Assembly: GCF_014648035.1 (NCBI RefSeq)
Contig: NZ_BMQI01000005.1
Span: 1-64,000 of the forward strand
DNA length: 64,000 nt
Source of the DNA: Shewanella algicola
GTDB taxonomy: Bacteria; Pseudomonadota; Gammaproteobacteria; Enterobacterales; Shewanellaceae
Direction of reading: 5' to 3'
Made by a program: the position numbers and the translations under genes. How positions within the stretch are numbered: position 1 is the stretch's first letter; each line of letters starts with the position of its first letter. The notes below the pieces were generated by a model. It was not told the DNA's origin, did not search any database, and worked only from the letters and a program-made list of their open reading frames with translations. This document shows, in pieces, positions 1 through 8,288 of this stretch.

Positions 1-32
1 AGATGTATTAAGAGCTGGTTTTGCTAGCTTGA

Positions 33-542
33 TTGAAATTTAAGCATTCATGCGGTCGCCCTGATCCGCTAACGGGCCTTAAAAACCGGTTATTTTTATC
101 AGCAAACTTAGAGCGGATATCTTCATCAGCCAACACCTTAACCGTTTTAATGATCGACATTGATAATTTTAAACAGATTAATGATACCTATGGGCATCCA
201 TTCGGTGACGAAGTCATTTTAAGAGTTGCTGACACAATTGGCCAATATTGTCATGGCCGTAATAAAATTGGTGTGCGCTACGGTGGAGAAGAGTTTTTAT
301 GTTTAATGGTTGATGAAACTGCAGAGCACACAGCAGAATTAGCTGAAACGATTTGCCATGCAATAACTCAAATAACATGGCCAATTAAACAACTCATCGT
401 TACCGTATCGATTGGTGTCTCGACAAATACCTTACATAAATCGGGTGATTTTAAATTAATTGAACAAGCTGATGAGGCTTTATATCAAGCAAAAAGTGAC
501 GGCAAAAATCGTGTTGTAGTGTATTCACAACAACAGTTGTAG
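33..542 (+). CDS. GGDEF (diguanylate cyclase) domain protein, 5' part probably frameshifted
   Basis: This encodes a nearly complete GGDEF domain, which in this family makes cyclic di-GMP from two GTP. The domain opens with DPLTGLKNR and carries the active-site motif GGEEF in VRYGGEEF. The RxxD inhibitory site expected just before it is absent (GRNK there). The only in-frame start is a TTG at 33, right after an in-frame stop, and it has no upstream sensor. Reading the preceding bases in the +2 frame gives DVLRAGFASLIEI and then a stop. Joined with a one-base shift near base 43, this runs smoothly into KHSCGRPDPLTGL. I infer that a longer sensor-GGDEF gene begins outside the window and is broken here by a single-base deletion or sequencing error. 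The GGDEF identity is secure; the start is not. Confidence 0.7.
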   Translation: MKFKHSCGRPDPLTGLKNRLFLSANLERISSSANTLTVLMIDIDNFKQINDTYGHPFGDEVILRVADTIGQYCHGRNKIGVRYGGEEFLCLMVDETAEHTAELAETICHAITQITWPIKQLIVTVSIGVSTNTLHKSGDFKLIEQADEALYQAKSDGKNRVVVYSQQQL

Positions 543-683
543 GGGGATCCTTTCCCTATAACAGTGATGTATTGGTTAAGGTAAGGTGACGTGATGCTTG
601 CTTATTTAAGATTGATTAGCAACGTGAATAACACCGTTAATAATAAGTTAACTGTACGATTGAAAATAAATGATTAGCCAAAC

Positions 684-998
684 TTATTTACGTAGTTGCA
701 CCATAATATTAATAACATCTTGGTATGCGATATTATACTGGCGAGATAAATTAATAATTTTGGTTTTGTAAGTTTGAATATGTTCTTGTTTCAGAAGGTC
801 AAGTTGCTTTTCTTCTACTATGCTATTAATCGAATCTTGTAAGATTTGTAAGCGACGTAAACTGAAATCCAACGACGTAATATAAGCCGTCATCTGTTGC
901 TTATTACGGGCGTTTTCAAGGTTTGTTGTGGTGCGTTGCTCAAAGTCTAACTCATCAAACGCATTCATCATTTGCTGTAAATTTAAATCGTTGCTCAT
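684..998 (-). CDS. small coiled-coil protein of unknown function
   Basis: A 104-residue, largely helical, charged and Gln/Leu-rich protein with no signal peptide or membrane segment. It starts at ATG 998 with only a weak ribosome-binding site and stands alone between a GGDEF gene and the rraA homologue. I do not recognise the family. The last 35 residues (YKTKIINLSRQYNIAYQDVI) vaguely resemble the dimerisation segment of MvaT/H-NS proteins, but no DNA-binding domain follows. That resemblance is weak pattern matching, not a family assignment. The length of uninterrupted reading frame and its composition support a real gene. Confidence 0.6.
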   Translation of the reverse strand: MSNDLNLQQMMNAFDELDFEQRTTTNLENARNKQQMTAYITSLDFSLRRLQILQDSINSIVEEKQLDLLKQEHIQTYKTKIINLSRQYNIAYQDVINIMVQLRK

Positions 999-1199
999 AA
1001 GTGTAGTGTTCTAGATTATTTTCTAAAATTATATTCAAAATTAATGATTAAGTCACCATTTAACGTGTTGATGATTATTAATGTAAACAAATTGAGTTGT
1101 TTGGGTGTCGAACATAGAAATAGATGATCTATCGTTAACAAAACTTGTTGAATTGATTCATTATTAGTAATCTAATATTTTGATTCCCAAGGAGGGCTT

Positions 1200-1694
1200 A
1201 TGTTAGATTTATTACCAGACTTATTTGATCATTATCCCGAAAAATTGACTTTGTTGGTTAATCCATGGCGCAGCTTTGGTGCAAAATCGATATTTTTTGG
1301 CGAGGTCGTCACCGTAAAATGTTTTGAAGATAATTCGATGGTGAAATCTGAGTTAGCCAAACCGGGACAAGGCAAAGTATTAGTTGTCGATGGTGGTGGC
1401 TCAAACCGTCGAGCTTTATTGGGCGATATGATAGCACTCAATGCTTATGAAAATGGTTGGGAAGGCATCATTATCAATGGTTGTGTTCGCGATGTTGGCA
1501 CCATTAATGAAATACAAATCGGTGTGCAGGCTCTGGGCAGCAACCCGATAAAGACAGAAAAAAAAGACGTAGGTGAAGTGAACATAAATATCGACATCGC
1601 AGGGGTTAATATTGCTCCCGGCATGATGATTTATGCTGATTTAAATGGGATTGCAGTCAGTAAACACCCCTTAGACCTGTCTATTTTACAATAG
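1200..1694 (+). CDS. rraA: RraA family protein (regulator of RNase E activity A or homologue)
   Basis: A 164-residue protein that aligns throughout with E. coli RraA, which binds RNase E and lowers its activity. Conserved blocks are VTVKCFEDN, GQGKVLVVDGGGSNRRALLGD, WEGIIINGCVRDV and GVNIAPGMMIYADLNGI. The GGG-N-RRALLGD loop is the hallmark of the fold, which is shared with 4-hydroxy-4-methyl-2-oxoglutarate aldolases. Gammaproteobacteria with two RraA paralogues exist, so this may be the second copy rather than the canonical regulator. The start ATG is preceded by AAGGAGGG about five bases upstream, an excellent site. The asmA-like gene follows after 25 bases and is probably co-transcribed. 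Confidence 0.85.
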   Translation: MLDLLPDLFDHYPEKLTLLVNPWRSFGAKSIFFGEVVTVKCFEDNSMVKSELAKPGQGKVLVVDGGGSNRRALLGDMIALNAYENGWEGIIINGCVRDVGTINEIQIGVQALGSNPIKTEKKDVGEVNINIDIAGVNIAPGMMIYADLNGIAVSKHPLDLSILQ

Positions 1695-1719
1695 AAAAAA
1701 TACAGACAAGGAAGCAACA

Positions 1720-3558
1720 ATGAAAGCAGTAAAGTGGTTCTTAGCAATTGTGCTCATCCTCATAGTAGGCATTACTGTCTATTTAACGATGTTTTTCGAT
1801 TTAAATAATTTTAAACCGCAAATTGTCGATGCTGTCAAAAAGCAAACCGGGCGCGATTTACAAATTAAAGATGATTTGAGCTGGAGCGTTTTCCCTTCTA
1901 TCGGCATTAAGCTCGGCGGGATTTCGCTGTCTAACCCTGAAAACTTTTCACCGGCATCAATGTTAGATATTAATGAAGCCGTGGCCAATGTGGCGTTAAT
2001 GCCACTGTTTAGTCAACAAATTGAAGTCGATTTATTAAAACTCGATGGATTAACTCTTAATTTAGTCACACAAAAAGATGGTAAAACCAGTTTTGATGGC
2101 TTATCGGGTGAGGGTGTTTCAGAGCCTGCTGGCGATACGGCAACAGAATCTAACAGTGGTGATAGCAAAATGTCACTGCAAACGTTAGATATTGGCGGGA
2201 TTGAACTCACCAATACCAATATTAACTTAATTGATATGGCAACGGATACCAGCCAAACCTTTAGCTTAAAAAGCTTTACGCTAGGCCAATTTAGCTTAGG
2301 TAAGTTTGCTGATTTTGCTTACGAGTTTGCAGCGACTTTACCGGATATGCAATTGGCATCGTCAGGACAAGGTAAAATACAAGTTGACCAAGCCCTAAAG
2401 CATATCACCATTAATGACTTTACCATGAGCCACAATGCTCAAGGTGACAGCCTACCTAAAAAGTCAGTCACGGTAGATATGACCACCCAGTTGCAAATGG
2501 CCTTAGATGCGCAAACAATTGAACTGCAATTGACAAAATTGTCAGCTATGGACATAGCCGCTACGGGTAAAGTGGATGTTAATTATGGCAATTCAGTGCC
2601 TAAAATAGCCATGACTTTAGATGTTGGTGATATTGATGTAGATGCGTTGTTACCTCAAGAGAGTGCAACTGAAGAATCTGTAACAGAAGACGTGACCGAG
2701 TCTACATCGACAAGTAGTGAACCCGATTTATCAGCATTTAAGACCGTTGACTTAACGGTTAAGCTGAGCGCTAAGTCAATTAAAGTTAGCAATATGCTCA
2801 CTCAAAATTGGCAAATGAACATGGCGATCAAAAATGGCATATTAACGTTATCTTCATTAACTGCAGACTTATATGAAGGTAAATTAACGCTCAGTGCCAA
2901 ACTTGATGGACGCAAAGCCGTACCAACTTACCAGTTTGATAAAACACTGACTGGCGTGAATATTCGTCCTCTATTAACTGATGCTGCTGAGGTTGATTTA
3001 CTTTCAGGCCAAGCTAGTTTTCAAGTTAAGGGCAGTGGCTCAAGTTTAATTCCTGAGAAACTGAAAAAGAATCTTGATGCTGTAGGTCAGTTTGAAGTAG
3101 CTGATGGTTCATTATACGGAGTGAATATCCCGCAAATGATCCGCAGTGCACAGCAAAAATTAAAAGGTGATTTATCTTCAGCCGATAAAGAAGAGTTGAA
3201 AACCGACTTTACCAGTTTAACGGGCAGCTTTACGGTGAAAGATGCGGTTGTGACCAACCCTGATCTTGCAATGGCTTCGCCTTTACTGCGGATCAAAGGC
3301 GAAGGTACAGCCAATATTGCTTCAGAAGCGTTAGATTATAACTTAACGACCAGTGTTGTAGGGTCGCTTTCAGGTCAGAGTGATGCTACTGATGAGTCGT
3401 TAAAAGGCATTGATGTGCCGTTAACCATTAAAGGTACTTTCCAAGAGCCTAAGTTTGGTATAGATACTAAAGCGTTACTCGAAGGACAGTTTAAAGAAGA
3501 AGCCGATAAAGCCAAAGAAAAGCTTAAAGATGGTTTGTTTAAAAAGTTAGGCATTTAA
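1720..3558 (+). CDS. AsmA family envelope protein
   Basis: A 612-residue protein with one N-terminal membrane segment (about residues 4-27) and a large periplasmic part. The start FLAIVLILIVGITVYLTMFF followed by LNNFKPQIVDAVKKQTGRDL is typical of AsmA proteins, as is the C-terminal AsmA_2-like region (TGSFTVKDAVVTNPDLAMASP, LRIKGEGTANI). AsmA-like proteins are long beta-groove proteins implicated in lipid transport and outer-membrane assembly; the exact role here is unknown. An acidic Ser/Thr/Glu-rich linker (about 310-335) separates two repeats. AAGGAAG lies before ATG 1720. A terminator hairpin follows at 3580-3610. Family assignment is firm, function only general. Confidence 0.85.
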   Translation: MKAVKWFLAIVLILIVGITVYLTMFFDLNNFKPQIVDAVKKQTGRDLQIKDDLSWSVFPSIGIKLGGISLSNPENFSPASMLDINEAVANVALMPLFSQQIEVDLLKLDGLTLNLVTQKDGKTSFDGLSGEGVSEPAGDTATESNSGDSKMSLQTLDIGGIELTNTNINLIDMATDTSQTFSLKSFTLGQFSLGKFADFAYEFAATLPDMQLASSGQGKIQVDQALKHITINDFTMSHNAQGDSLPKKSVTVDMTTQLQMALDAQTIELQLTKLSAMDIAATGKVDVNYGNSVPKIAMTLDVGDIDVDALLPQESATEESVTEDVTESTSTSSEPDLSAFKTVDLTVKLSAKSIKVSNMLTQNWQMNMAIKNGILTLSSLTADLYEGKLTLSAKLDGRKAVPTYQFDKTLTGVNIRPLLTDAAEVDLLSGQASFQVKGSGSSLIPEKLKKNLDAVGQFEVADGSLYGVNIPQMIRSAQQKLKGDLSSADKEELKTDFTSLTGSFTVKDAVVTNPDLAMASPLLRIKGEGTANIASEALDYNLTTSVVGSLSGQSDATDESLKGIDVPLTIKGTFQEPKFGIDTKALLEGQFKEEADKAKEKLKDGLFKKLGI

Positions 3559-3579
3559 TCAACAAAGCGTAATACAAAC

Positions 3580-3610
3580 AAAAACGGACAAGCATAGCTT
3601 GTCCGTTTTT
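3580..3610. terminator. bidirectional intrinsic terminator between asmA-like gene and mltD
   Basis: Inverted repeat AAAACGGACAAGC / GCTTGTCCGTTTT with a three-base loop ATA, flanked by a T run on the plus side and an A run on the minus side. It lies between two convergent genes and can stop both transcripts. Confidence 0.85.
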
Positions 3611-3630
3611 ATATGAGCGAAGCGGTTATG

Positions 3631-5184
3631 TTAACTGTTGGTCACGATTAACTTTAATATTTGACCAGGTTGAATGTACTTACTTTTTTGTAAACTGTTC
3701 CATTCGATTAACTCATCAACGGTGACGTTATACTTAGTGGCAATTCGCGCTAAAGAATCGCCAGATTGCACACGATAGTTTACCGTTTTCTCTTTGCTGC
3801 TGTTACTTGCAGTCACTTCGTTAGGGTAAATTACTAGGTTTTTGCCAACAGACAGTGTTGATTGTTGTTTAAGGTTATTCCAACGCATTAATTGAGCAAC
3901 AGTGACCTGTTGAGTTTGCGCTATCTTCCATAAAGAATCACCGGACTTAACCGTATATGTTTGCTTGTTTGGACTAGACTTAATGACTTTCTGACGCGCT
4001 AATACTTGATCGGCTGTCATGGTGGCTAAATCAGGATCTTTAGCTGCAACAGGGATAATTAAGAATTTTCCCGCAATAATATTATTGCCCTTGATCCCGT
4101 TACTGCTACGAATTAACGTCGCCGTGGTTTCAAATTGGTCTGCTATTTCACTGATACTGTCACCAGACTTAATTTTATAGCGTACCCAGTTTATGCGAGA
4201 GTTTGGTTCAATAGCGGCTAATGCACGTTTAAAGTTTGCAGCTTTGTCGCTAGGTACCACCAATTGATGTGGTCCTTGTGGGGCCGTTGCCCATCGCTTT
4301 AAACCTGGATTAATCGCTTTTAAATCATCAATATTAACTTGCGCTAAGTCTGCCGCTAATGTGATATCTAGTTGACTCTCAATGTTCACGACTTCAATTT
4401 GAGCAGCGTTATCGATTGGCGTTAATGTGATGCCATATTTATCGGCATGTTTTATCACATCTGCTAAGGCCAATAATTGTGGTACATAATGCGCTGTTTC
4501 TCTTGGTAATTTTAGTGACCAAAAATCGGTTGGTTTTCCTTTTGCCTGATTATTTTTAACTGCATTTAAAACCCGGCCTTCACCAGAATTGTACGCCGCT
4601 ATGGTGTAATTCCAATTTTGATCCATTTTAGGGTACAAATACTCGAGTAAATCTAAGGCTGCTTTGGTTGAGGAGGCCACATCTTGACGACCATCAAACC
4701 ACCAGTTAGTTTTAACCCCAAAAGATAATGCTGTTGGTGGTGTTAATTGCCATAAACCAGAAGCATGACTTCCTGAATAGGCTAGGGGATCAAAGCCACT
4801 TTCTACGATGGGTAATAATGCCAGCTCAATTGGCATGTTACGTTGCTCAAGTTGCTCGACAATATAATATAAAAATGGGGTAGCACGCTGAGTGACGATT
4901 TCTAAATGCATAGGGTTGTCTATATACCATTGACGATATTGAGCAACTAAGGCGTTATCAGGGATTGGGAATGCCATTTTATTGCTGATCCGCAACCACA
5001 AGTTATTAATCTCTGCGACTTGCTCTTCTATTTCTTCAATGGTGACAGTGGAAGATTTTTTCGATTTGGCACTTACCGCAACAGCTTGTTGCTCGCCATC
5101 TGCTTGCGGCACAGTGGTTTGGAGCGTTTGGCACCCCGTCACTGCCAGGATACTGCCGGCAATAATGAATAAATTTGCTTTCAT
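3631..5184 (-). CDS. mltD: membrane-bound lytic murein transglycosylase D, three LysM domains
   Basis: This lipoprotein cleaves peptidoglycan glycan strands non-hydrolytically in the envelope. It begins with a lipoprotein signal (MKANLFIIAGSILAVTGCQ, lipobox AVTGC). The SLT domain at about 105-240 contains the catalytic Glu in ALLPIVESGFDP, then SHASGLWQLTP and NYTIAAYNSGEGRV. Three C-terminal LysM repeats follow, each with (K/Q)SGDS (roughly 335-385, 412-460 and 470-515), which bind peptidoglycan. I chose ATG 5184; a GTG four codons upstream (5196) is in frame but sits directly against the GAGGAA site. The gene lies downstream of gloB on the same strand, 150 bases away, as in other gammaproteobacteria. 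Confidence 0.93.
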   Translation of the reverse strand: MKANLFIIAGSILAVTGCQTLQTTVPQADGEQQAVAVSAKSKKSSTVTIEEIEEQVAEINNLWLRISNKMAFPIPDNALVAQYRQWYIDNPMHLEIVTQRATPFLYYIVEQLEQRNMPIELALLPIVESGFDPLAYSGSHASGLWQLTPPTALSFGVKTNWWFDGRQDVASSTKAALDLLEYLYPKMDQNWNYTIAAYNSGEGRVLNAVKNNQAKGKPTDFWSLKLPRETAHYVPQLLALADVIKHADKYGITLTPIDNAAQIEVVNIESQLDITLAADLAQVNIDDLKAINPGLKRWATAPQGPHQLVVPSDKAANFKRALAAIEPNSRINWVRYKIKSGDSISEIADQFETTATLIRSSNGIKGNNIIAGKFLIIPVAAKDPDLATMTADQVLARQKVIKSSPNKQTYTVKSGDSLWKIAQTQQVTVAQLMRWNNLKQQSTLSVGKNLVIYPNEVTASNSSKEKTVNYRVQSGDSLARIATKYNVTVDELIEWNSLQKSKYIQPGQILKLIVTNS

Positions 5185-5333
5185 TTGAAGATACACTTCC
5201 TCAAGTTCTCTAGGGCTAAAAAAGGGTAGAACATACCAAATGCCTATGAGACTCTTTTGGTCATGCTTTAGTTCAGTTTGGCATTGTAGATTAAAATTTT
5301 TACCTTGTCTTATTAAACTGTTTTCATGTTGAT

Positions 5334-6113
5334 TTAAAAACTATTCTTCCATTGCCTAAGTAGTGTAAAGGTATGAATTTCATCAATATTAGCTATGTTG
5401 AATTGTGCTGATATTGCGACCTGAATCGCATTTTTATGACAACGTAAAAAAGGGTTTATGGCTTTTTCTATGGCGATTGTGCTAGGTATAGACGGGATGT
5501 TTTTTGCGCGTAAATGGTCCACTTTTGTCGAATATTCAATCAGTTCAGGGTTGGTTGAATCTAGGTGCAAGGCAAAGTCAAGATTGGCTCGGGTGTATTC
5601 ATGTGCGCAATAGACTAAAGTGTCGTCAGGTAAACGGGCTAGCATCTTTAATGATTGCAACATTTGCTCTGGGGTGCCTTCAAATAAACGTCCACATCCA
5701 CCACTAAATAATGTGTCGCCGCAAAACAGTTTATTATCAATATAATAAGCAATATGACCTAATGTATGGCCGGGCACCGCCATGACTTGTACCTGGCCTA
5801 ATGACGGGATGGCAATCGTGTCTTGGGTGGCAATGGTTAACGGTTGTGTAATGCCTTTAATGTGTTCATTACTTGGGCCGTATACCGCTAAGGTGTGATT
5901 AAAGTGCTGTTGTAATTGCTCAATGCCACCAGTGTGATCAGCATGATGGTGAGTGATCAGTATGCCGACCAAATTTAAGTCTGTTGTCGCCAAATAATCA
6001 ATCACAGTCTGAGCACAACCAGGGTCGACAATATAAGCGTCTTGGCTTGTCGATTGGTGGACTAACCACAGATAATTATCATTAAATGCTGGAATGGTAT
6101 GAACGTTAAGCAT
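5334..6113 (-). CDS. gloB: hydroxyacylglutathione hydrolase (glyoxalase II)
   Basis: The second enzyme of the glyoxalase pathway, hydrolysing S-lactoylglutathione to lactate and glutathione in the cytoplasm. The 259-residue metallo-beta-lactamase fold shows the metal motif THHHADHTGG (His55, His57, Asp59, His60), the GHTLGHIAYY histidine, and FCGDTLFSGGCGRLFEG. The C-terminal substrate-binding part includes CAHEYTRANL. Length matches the family. The gene is divergent from the methyltransferase gene at 6212. The partner glyoxalase I (gloA) is at 39.0 kb in this window. Confidence 0.96.
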   Translation of the reverse strand: MLNVHTIPAFNDNYLWLVHQSTSQDAYIVDPGCAQTVIDYLATTDLNLVGILITHHHADHTGGIEQLQQHFNHTLAVYGPSNEHIKGITQPLTIATQDTIAIPSLGQVQVMAVPGHTLGHIAYYIDNKLFCGDTLFSGGCGRLFEGTPEQMLQSLKMLARLPDDTLVYCAHEYTRANLDFALHLDSTNPELIEYSTKVDHLRAKNIPSIPSTIAIEKAINPFLRCHKNAIQVAISAQFNIANIDEIHTFTLLRQWKNSF

Positions 6114-6211
6114 AATCTGGCTCGAGTGATGATTGATAATCTGTTAGGGTAACGATAAGACTAAATGACATCAAGCAAAGTGGTTTATTTTAACAGTTTG
6201 AGGAGTAAAAC

Positions 6212-6943
6212 GTGGCAAGCTCGAGGTTAACACCACAGCACTGGGATGACTTACCATTTGGTGAAGTGTTACAAGCTGAAATAGAAACCACGTTAGCTCC
6301 ATGGTGGCCGCGTATATTTGGCTATCACTTACTGAAAGTGGGTAGCTTAAGCAGTCATATTAATAGTTTACAATGTAGTATTAATCGCCATTTTTCGTTA
6401 TTTGATGGCGAGGGAGGCAATATACAAGCTGACCCTCATTACTTACCGTTGCAACAAAATAGTATTGATGCCGTTGTTAGCTGTTTTTTATTAGATTTTG
6501 AGCAAGACCCATACCAAATATTACGTGAATTTGACCGCGTACTGATCAACAGTGGTTATGTGTTTATTGTAGGCTTTAATCCGGTCAGTCCGGCTTTTGT
6601 GGGCAAAATCTTACCCAAGTACCAAGATAAGCTCCCTTGGAGTGGACAATTTTTTATGCCTTCTAGAGTTAAAGATTGGTTGGGTTTATTAGGTTATCAG
6701 GTATTAGCCGATGAACGCTTAATGCATCACTCTTTGCTAGGGCCAGTGGGTCGTAATAATCAAACGCCCTGGTGGCAAAAAACCTTAGCTAACTGGTTAC
6801 CAAGCACCGGCAGTGTTTATGTGATTGTGGCGCGTAAAATGACCGTTCCATTAACCCCAATAAAAGATAAAGCTAAAGTGAGCGCCCGCAATTGGTCTAC
6901 TGCGCCAAGTGCTGGACGTGCAGGTTTATCTAAAACCAAATAG
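6212..6943 (+). CDS. yafS: SAM-dependent methyltransferase, YafS-like
   Basis: A 243-residue class I methyltransferase-like protein of unknown substrate. The methyltransferase_11-type core is recognisable in LPLQQNSIDAVVSCFLLDF and YQILREFDRVLINSGYVFIVGFNP. The usual glycine-rich SAM loop is poorly conserved (KVGSLSSHINSLQCS). The position between gloB and rnhA is the same as that of yafS in E. coli, which supports orthology. The start is GTG 6212, preceded by GAGGAG at a good distance. The C-terminal 30 residues are basic and low-complexity. Whether it is an active enzyme is unknown. Confidence 0.85.
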   Translation: MASSRLTPQHWDDLPFGEVLQAEIETTLAPWWPRIFGYHLLKVGSLSSHINSLQCSINRHFSLFDGEGGNIQADPHYLPLQQNSIDAVVSCFLLDFEQDPYQILREFDRVLINSGYVFIVGFNPVSPAFVGKILPKYQDKLPWSGQFFMPSRVKDWLGLLGYQVLADERLMHHSLLGPVGRNNQTPWWQKTLANWLPSTGSVYVIVARKMTVPLTPIKDKAKVSARNWSTAPSAGRAGLSKTK

Positions 6944-6998
6944 TATACAAGGGTTAACGTGCATGCATTTCATGCTATATGACATTAAGCTGATAGCA

Positions 6999-7472
6999 TT
7001 ATTCTGCCTGATACCCCACATCGGCTTGTTTAGGTTTAGCCTCAGCAGCTTGTCTCGCTAGGGTGTCACAACGTTCGTTTTCAATGTGGCCAGCATGACC
7101 TTTAACCCAGCGCCAATCAATTTTATGTTTTTGACTTACTGTATCTAAACGTTTCCACAAATCGACGTTTTTAACGGGTTGCTTAGTGGATGTGAGCCAA
7201 CCTTTTTTTTTCCAGCCATGGATCCAAGATGTTATCCCTTGGCGCATATACTGGCTGTCGCTGGTTAAAATAATATTACAGGGATCATACAGTGCTTCGA
7301 GGGCAATGATAGGGGCGAGAAGCTCCATGCGATTATTAGTAGTGAGAGCAAATCCATCGGCAATTTCATGGGTTTGATTTTTGTATTTCATCACGACACC
7401 ATAGCCGCCAGGACCAGGGTTACCTAAACAAGATCCATCAGTAAAAATATACAGCTGTTTGAGTTCGGCCAT
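6999..7472 (-). CDS. rnhA: ribonuclease HI
   Basis: This enzyme degrades the RNA strand of RNA-DNA hybrids, removing R-loops and primers. The 157-residue protein carries the catalytic acidic residues in [17 protein letters not shown] (Asp12), [10 protein letters not shown] (Glu), [11 protein letters not shown] (Asp) and the C-terminal NERCDTLAR (Asp), plus the basic handle [10 protein letters not shown] and [10 protein letters not shown] start it at ATG 7472, which matches the E. coli N terminus. A longer TTG-started frame (7514) would add 14 unsupported residues. It is divergent from dnaQ with 77 bases between them, the classic rnhA-dnaQ arrangement with overlapping promoters. Confidence 0.96.
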   Translation of the reverse strand: MAELKQLYIFTDGSCLGNPGPGGYGVVMKYKNQTHEIADGFALTTNNRMELLAPIIALEALYDPCNIILTSDSQYMRQGITSWIHGWKKKGWLTSTKQPVKNVDLWKRLDTVSQKHKIDWRWVKGHAGHIENERCDTLARQAAEAKPKQADVGYQAE

Positions 7473-7549
7473 CAAGTTGTTACCATAACAAAATATTCGC
7501 GCCAGTATACTCAATTTAGGTAGTGGCGAGGGCTTAAAGAGTAAAAATT

Positions 7550-8278
7550 ATGAACATTATTTCAAGTGCGAGTCGTCAAGTTATTCTTGATACCGAAACT
7601 ACTGGTATGAATCAAGCAGGTGGACCGGTATATATTGGCCACAGGATTATTGAAATCGGTTGTGTAGAAGTGATTAACCGCCGTTTAACTGGCCGGACTT
7701 ATCACCAATACATTAATCCTGGTCAAGCTATTGATCCCGAGGCCATCGAGGTTCACGGCATTACCAATGAACGTGTTGCAAATGAGCCACGTTTTCATCA
7801 AATAGCACAAGAATTTATCGATTTTATTGATGGCGCAGAGATTGTTGCACATAACGCAAACTTTGACGTGAGCTTTATGGACCATGAGTTTTCAAAACTC
7901 AATCCTTTAGGGCCGAAAACGAAAGATATTTGCAGTATTTTAGACAGTTTAGCCATCGCCAAACGATTACATCCAGGGCAAAAGAATAACCTTGATGCCT
8001 TATGCCGTCGTTATGGGATTGATAACGGCCGTCGGACCTACCATGGCGCGTTACTCGATGCTGAAATCCTAGCTGACGTTTACTTAATTATGACCGGCGG
8101 ACAAATTAAGTTTAATTTGTCTAATGAAAAAGCCGGCCAAGAGGGCGGTGGGATAAAAAAAATAGACACATCAGCGTTTAATCTTAAAGTCGTGGGCGCA
8201 TCGGCCGATGAAATATTACTACACGAACAACGACTTGACTTAGTTGCCAAGTCTGGAAAATGTCTTTGGAGAGGGTAA
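7550..8278 (+). CDS. dnaQ: DNA polymerase III epsilon subunit (3'-5' proofreading exonuclease)
   Basis: This subunit proofreads DNA synthesised by the replicative polymerase. The 242-residue protein has all three exonuclease motifs: Exo I ILDTETTGMN (Asp14, Glu16), Exo II AHNANFDVSFM, and Exo III RRTYHGALLDAEILADVYL. The C-terminal tail that contacts the polymerase alpha subunit ends in the conserved HEQRLDLVAKSGKCLWRG. Length and gene neighbourhood match E. coli. The next gene begins 10 bases downstream and is probably co-transcribed. Confidence 0.97.
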   Translation: MNIISSASRQVILDTETTGMNQAGGPVYIGHRIIEIGCVEVINRRLTGRTYHQYINPGQAIDPEAIEVHGITNERVANEPRFHQIAQEFIDFIDGAEIVAHNANFDVSFMDHEFSKLNPLGPKTKDICSILDSLAIAKRLHPGQKNNLDALCRRYGIDNGRRTYHGALLDAEILADVYLIMTGGQIKFNLSNEKAGQEGGGIKKIDTSAFNLKVVGASADEILLHEQRLDLVAKSGKCLWRG

Positions 8279-8288
8279 TTTTACCTTT

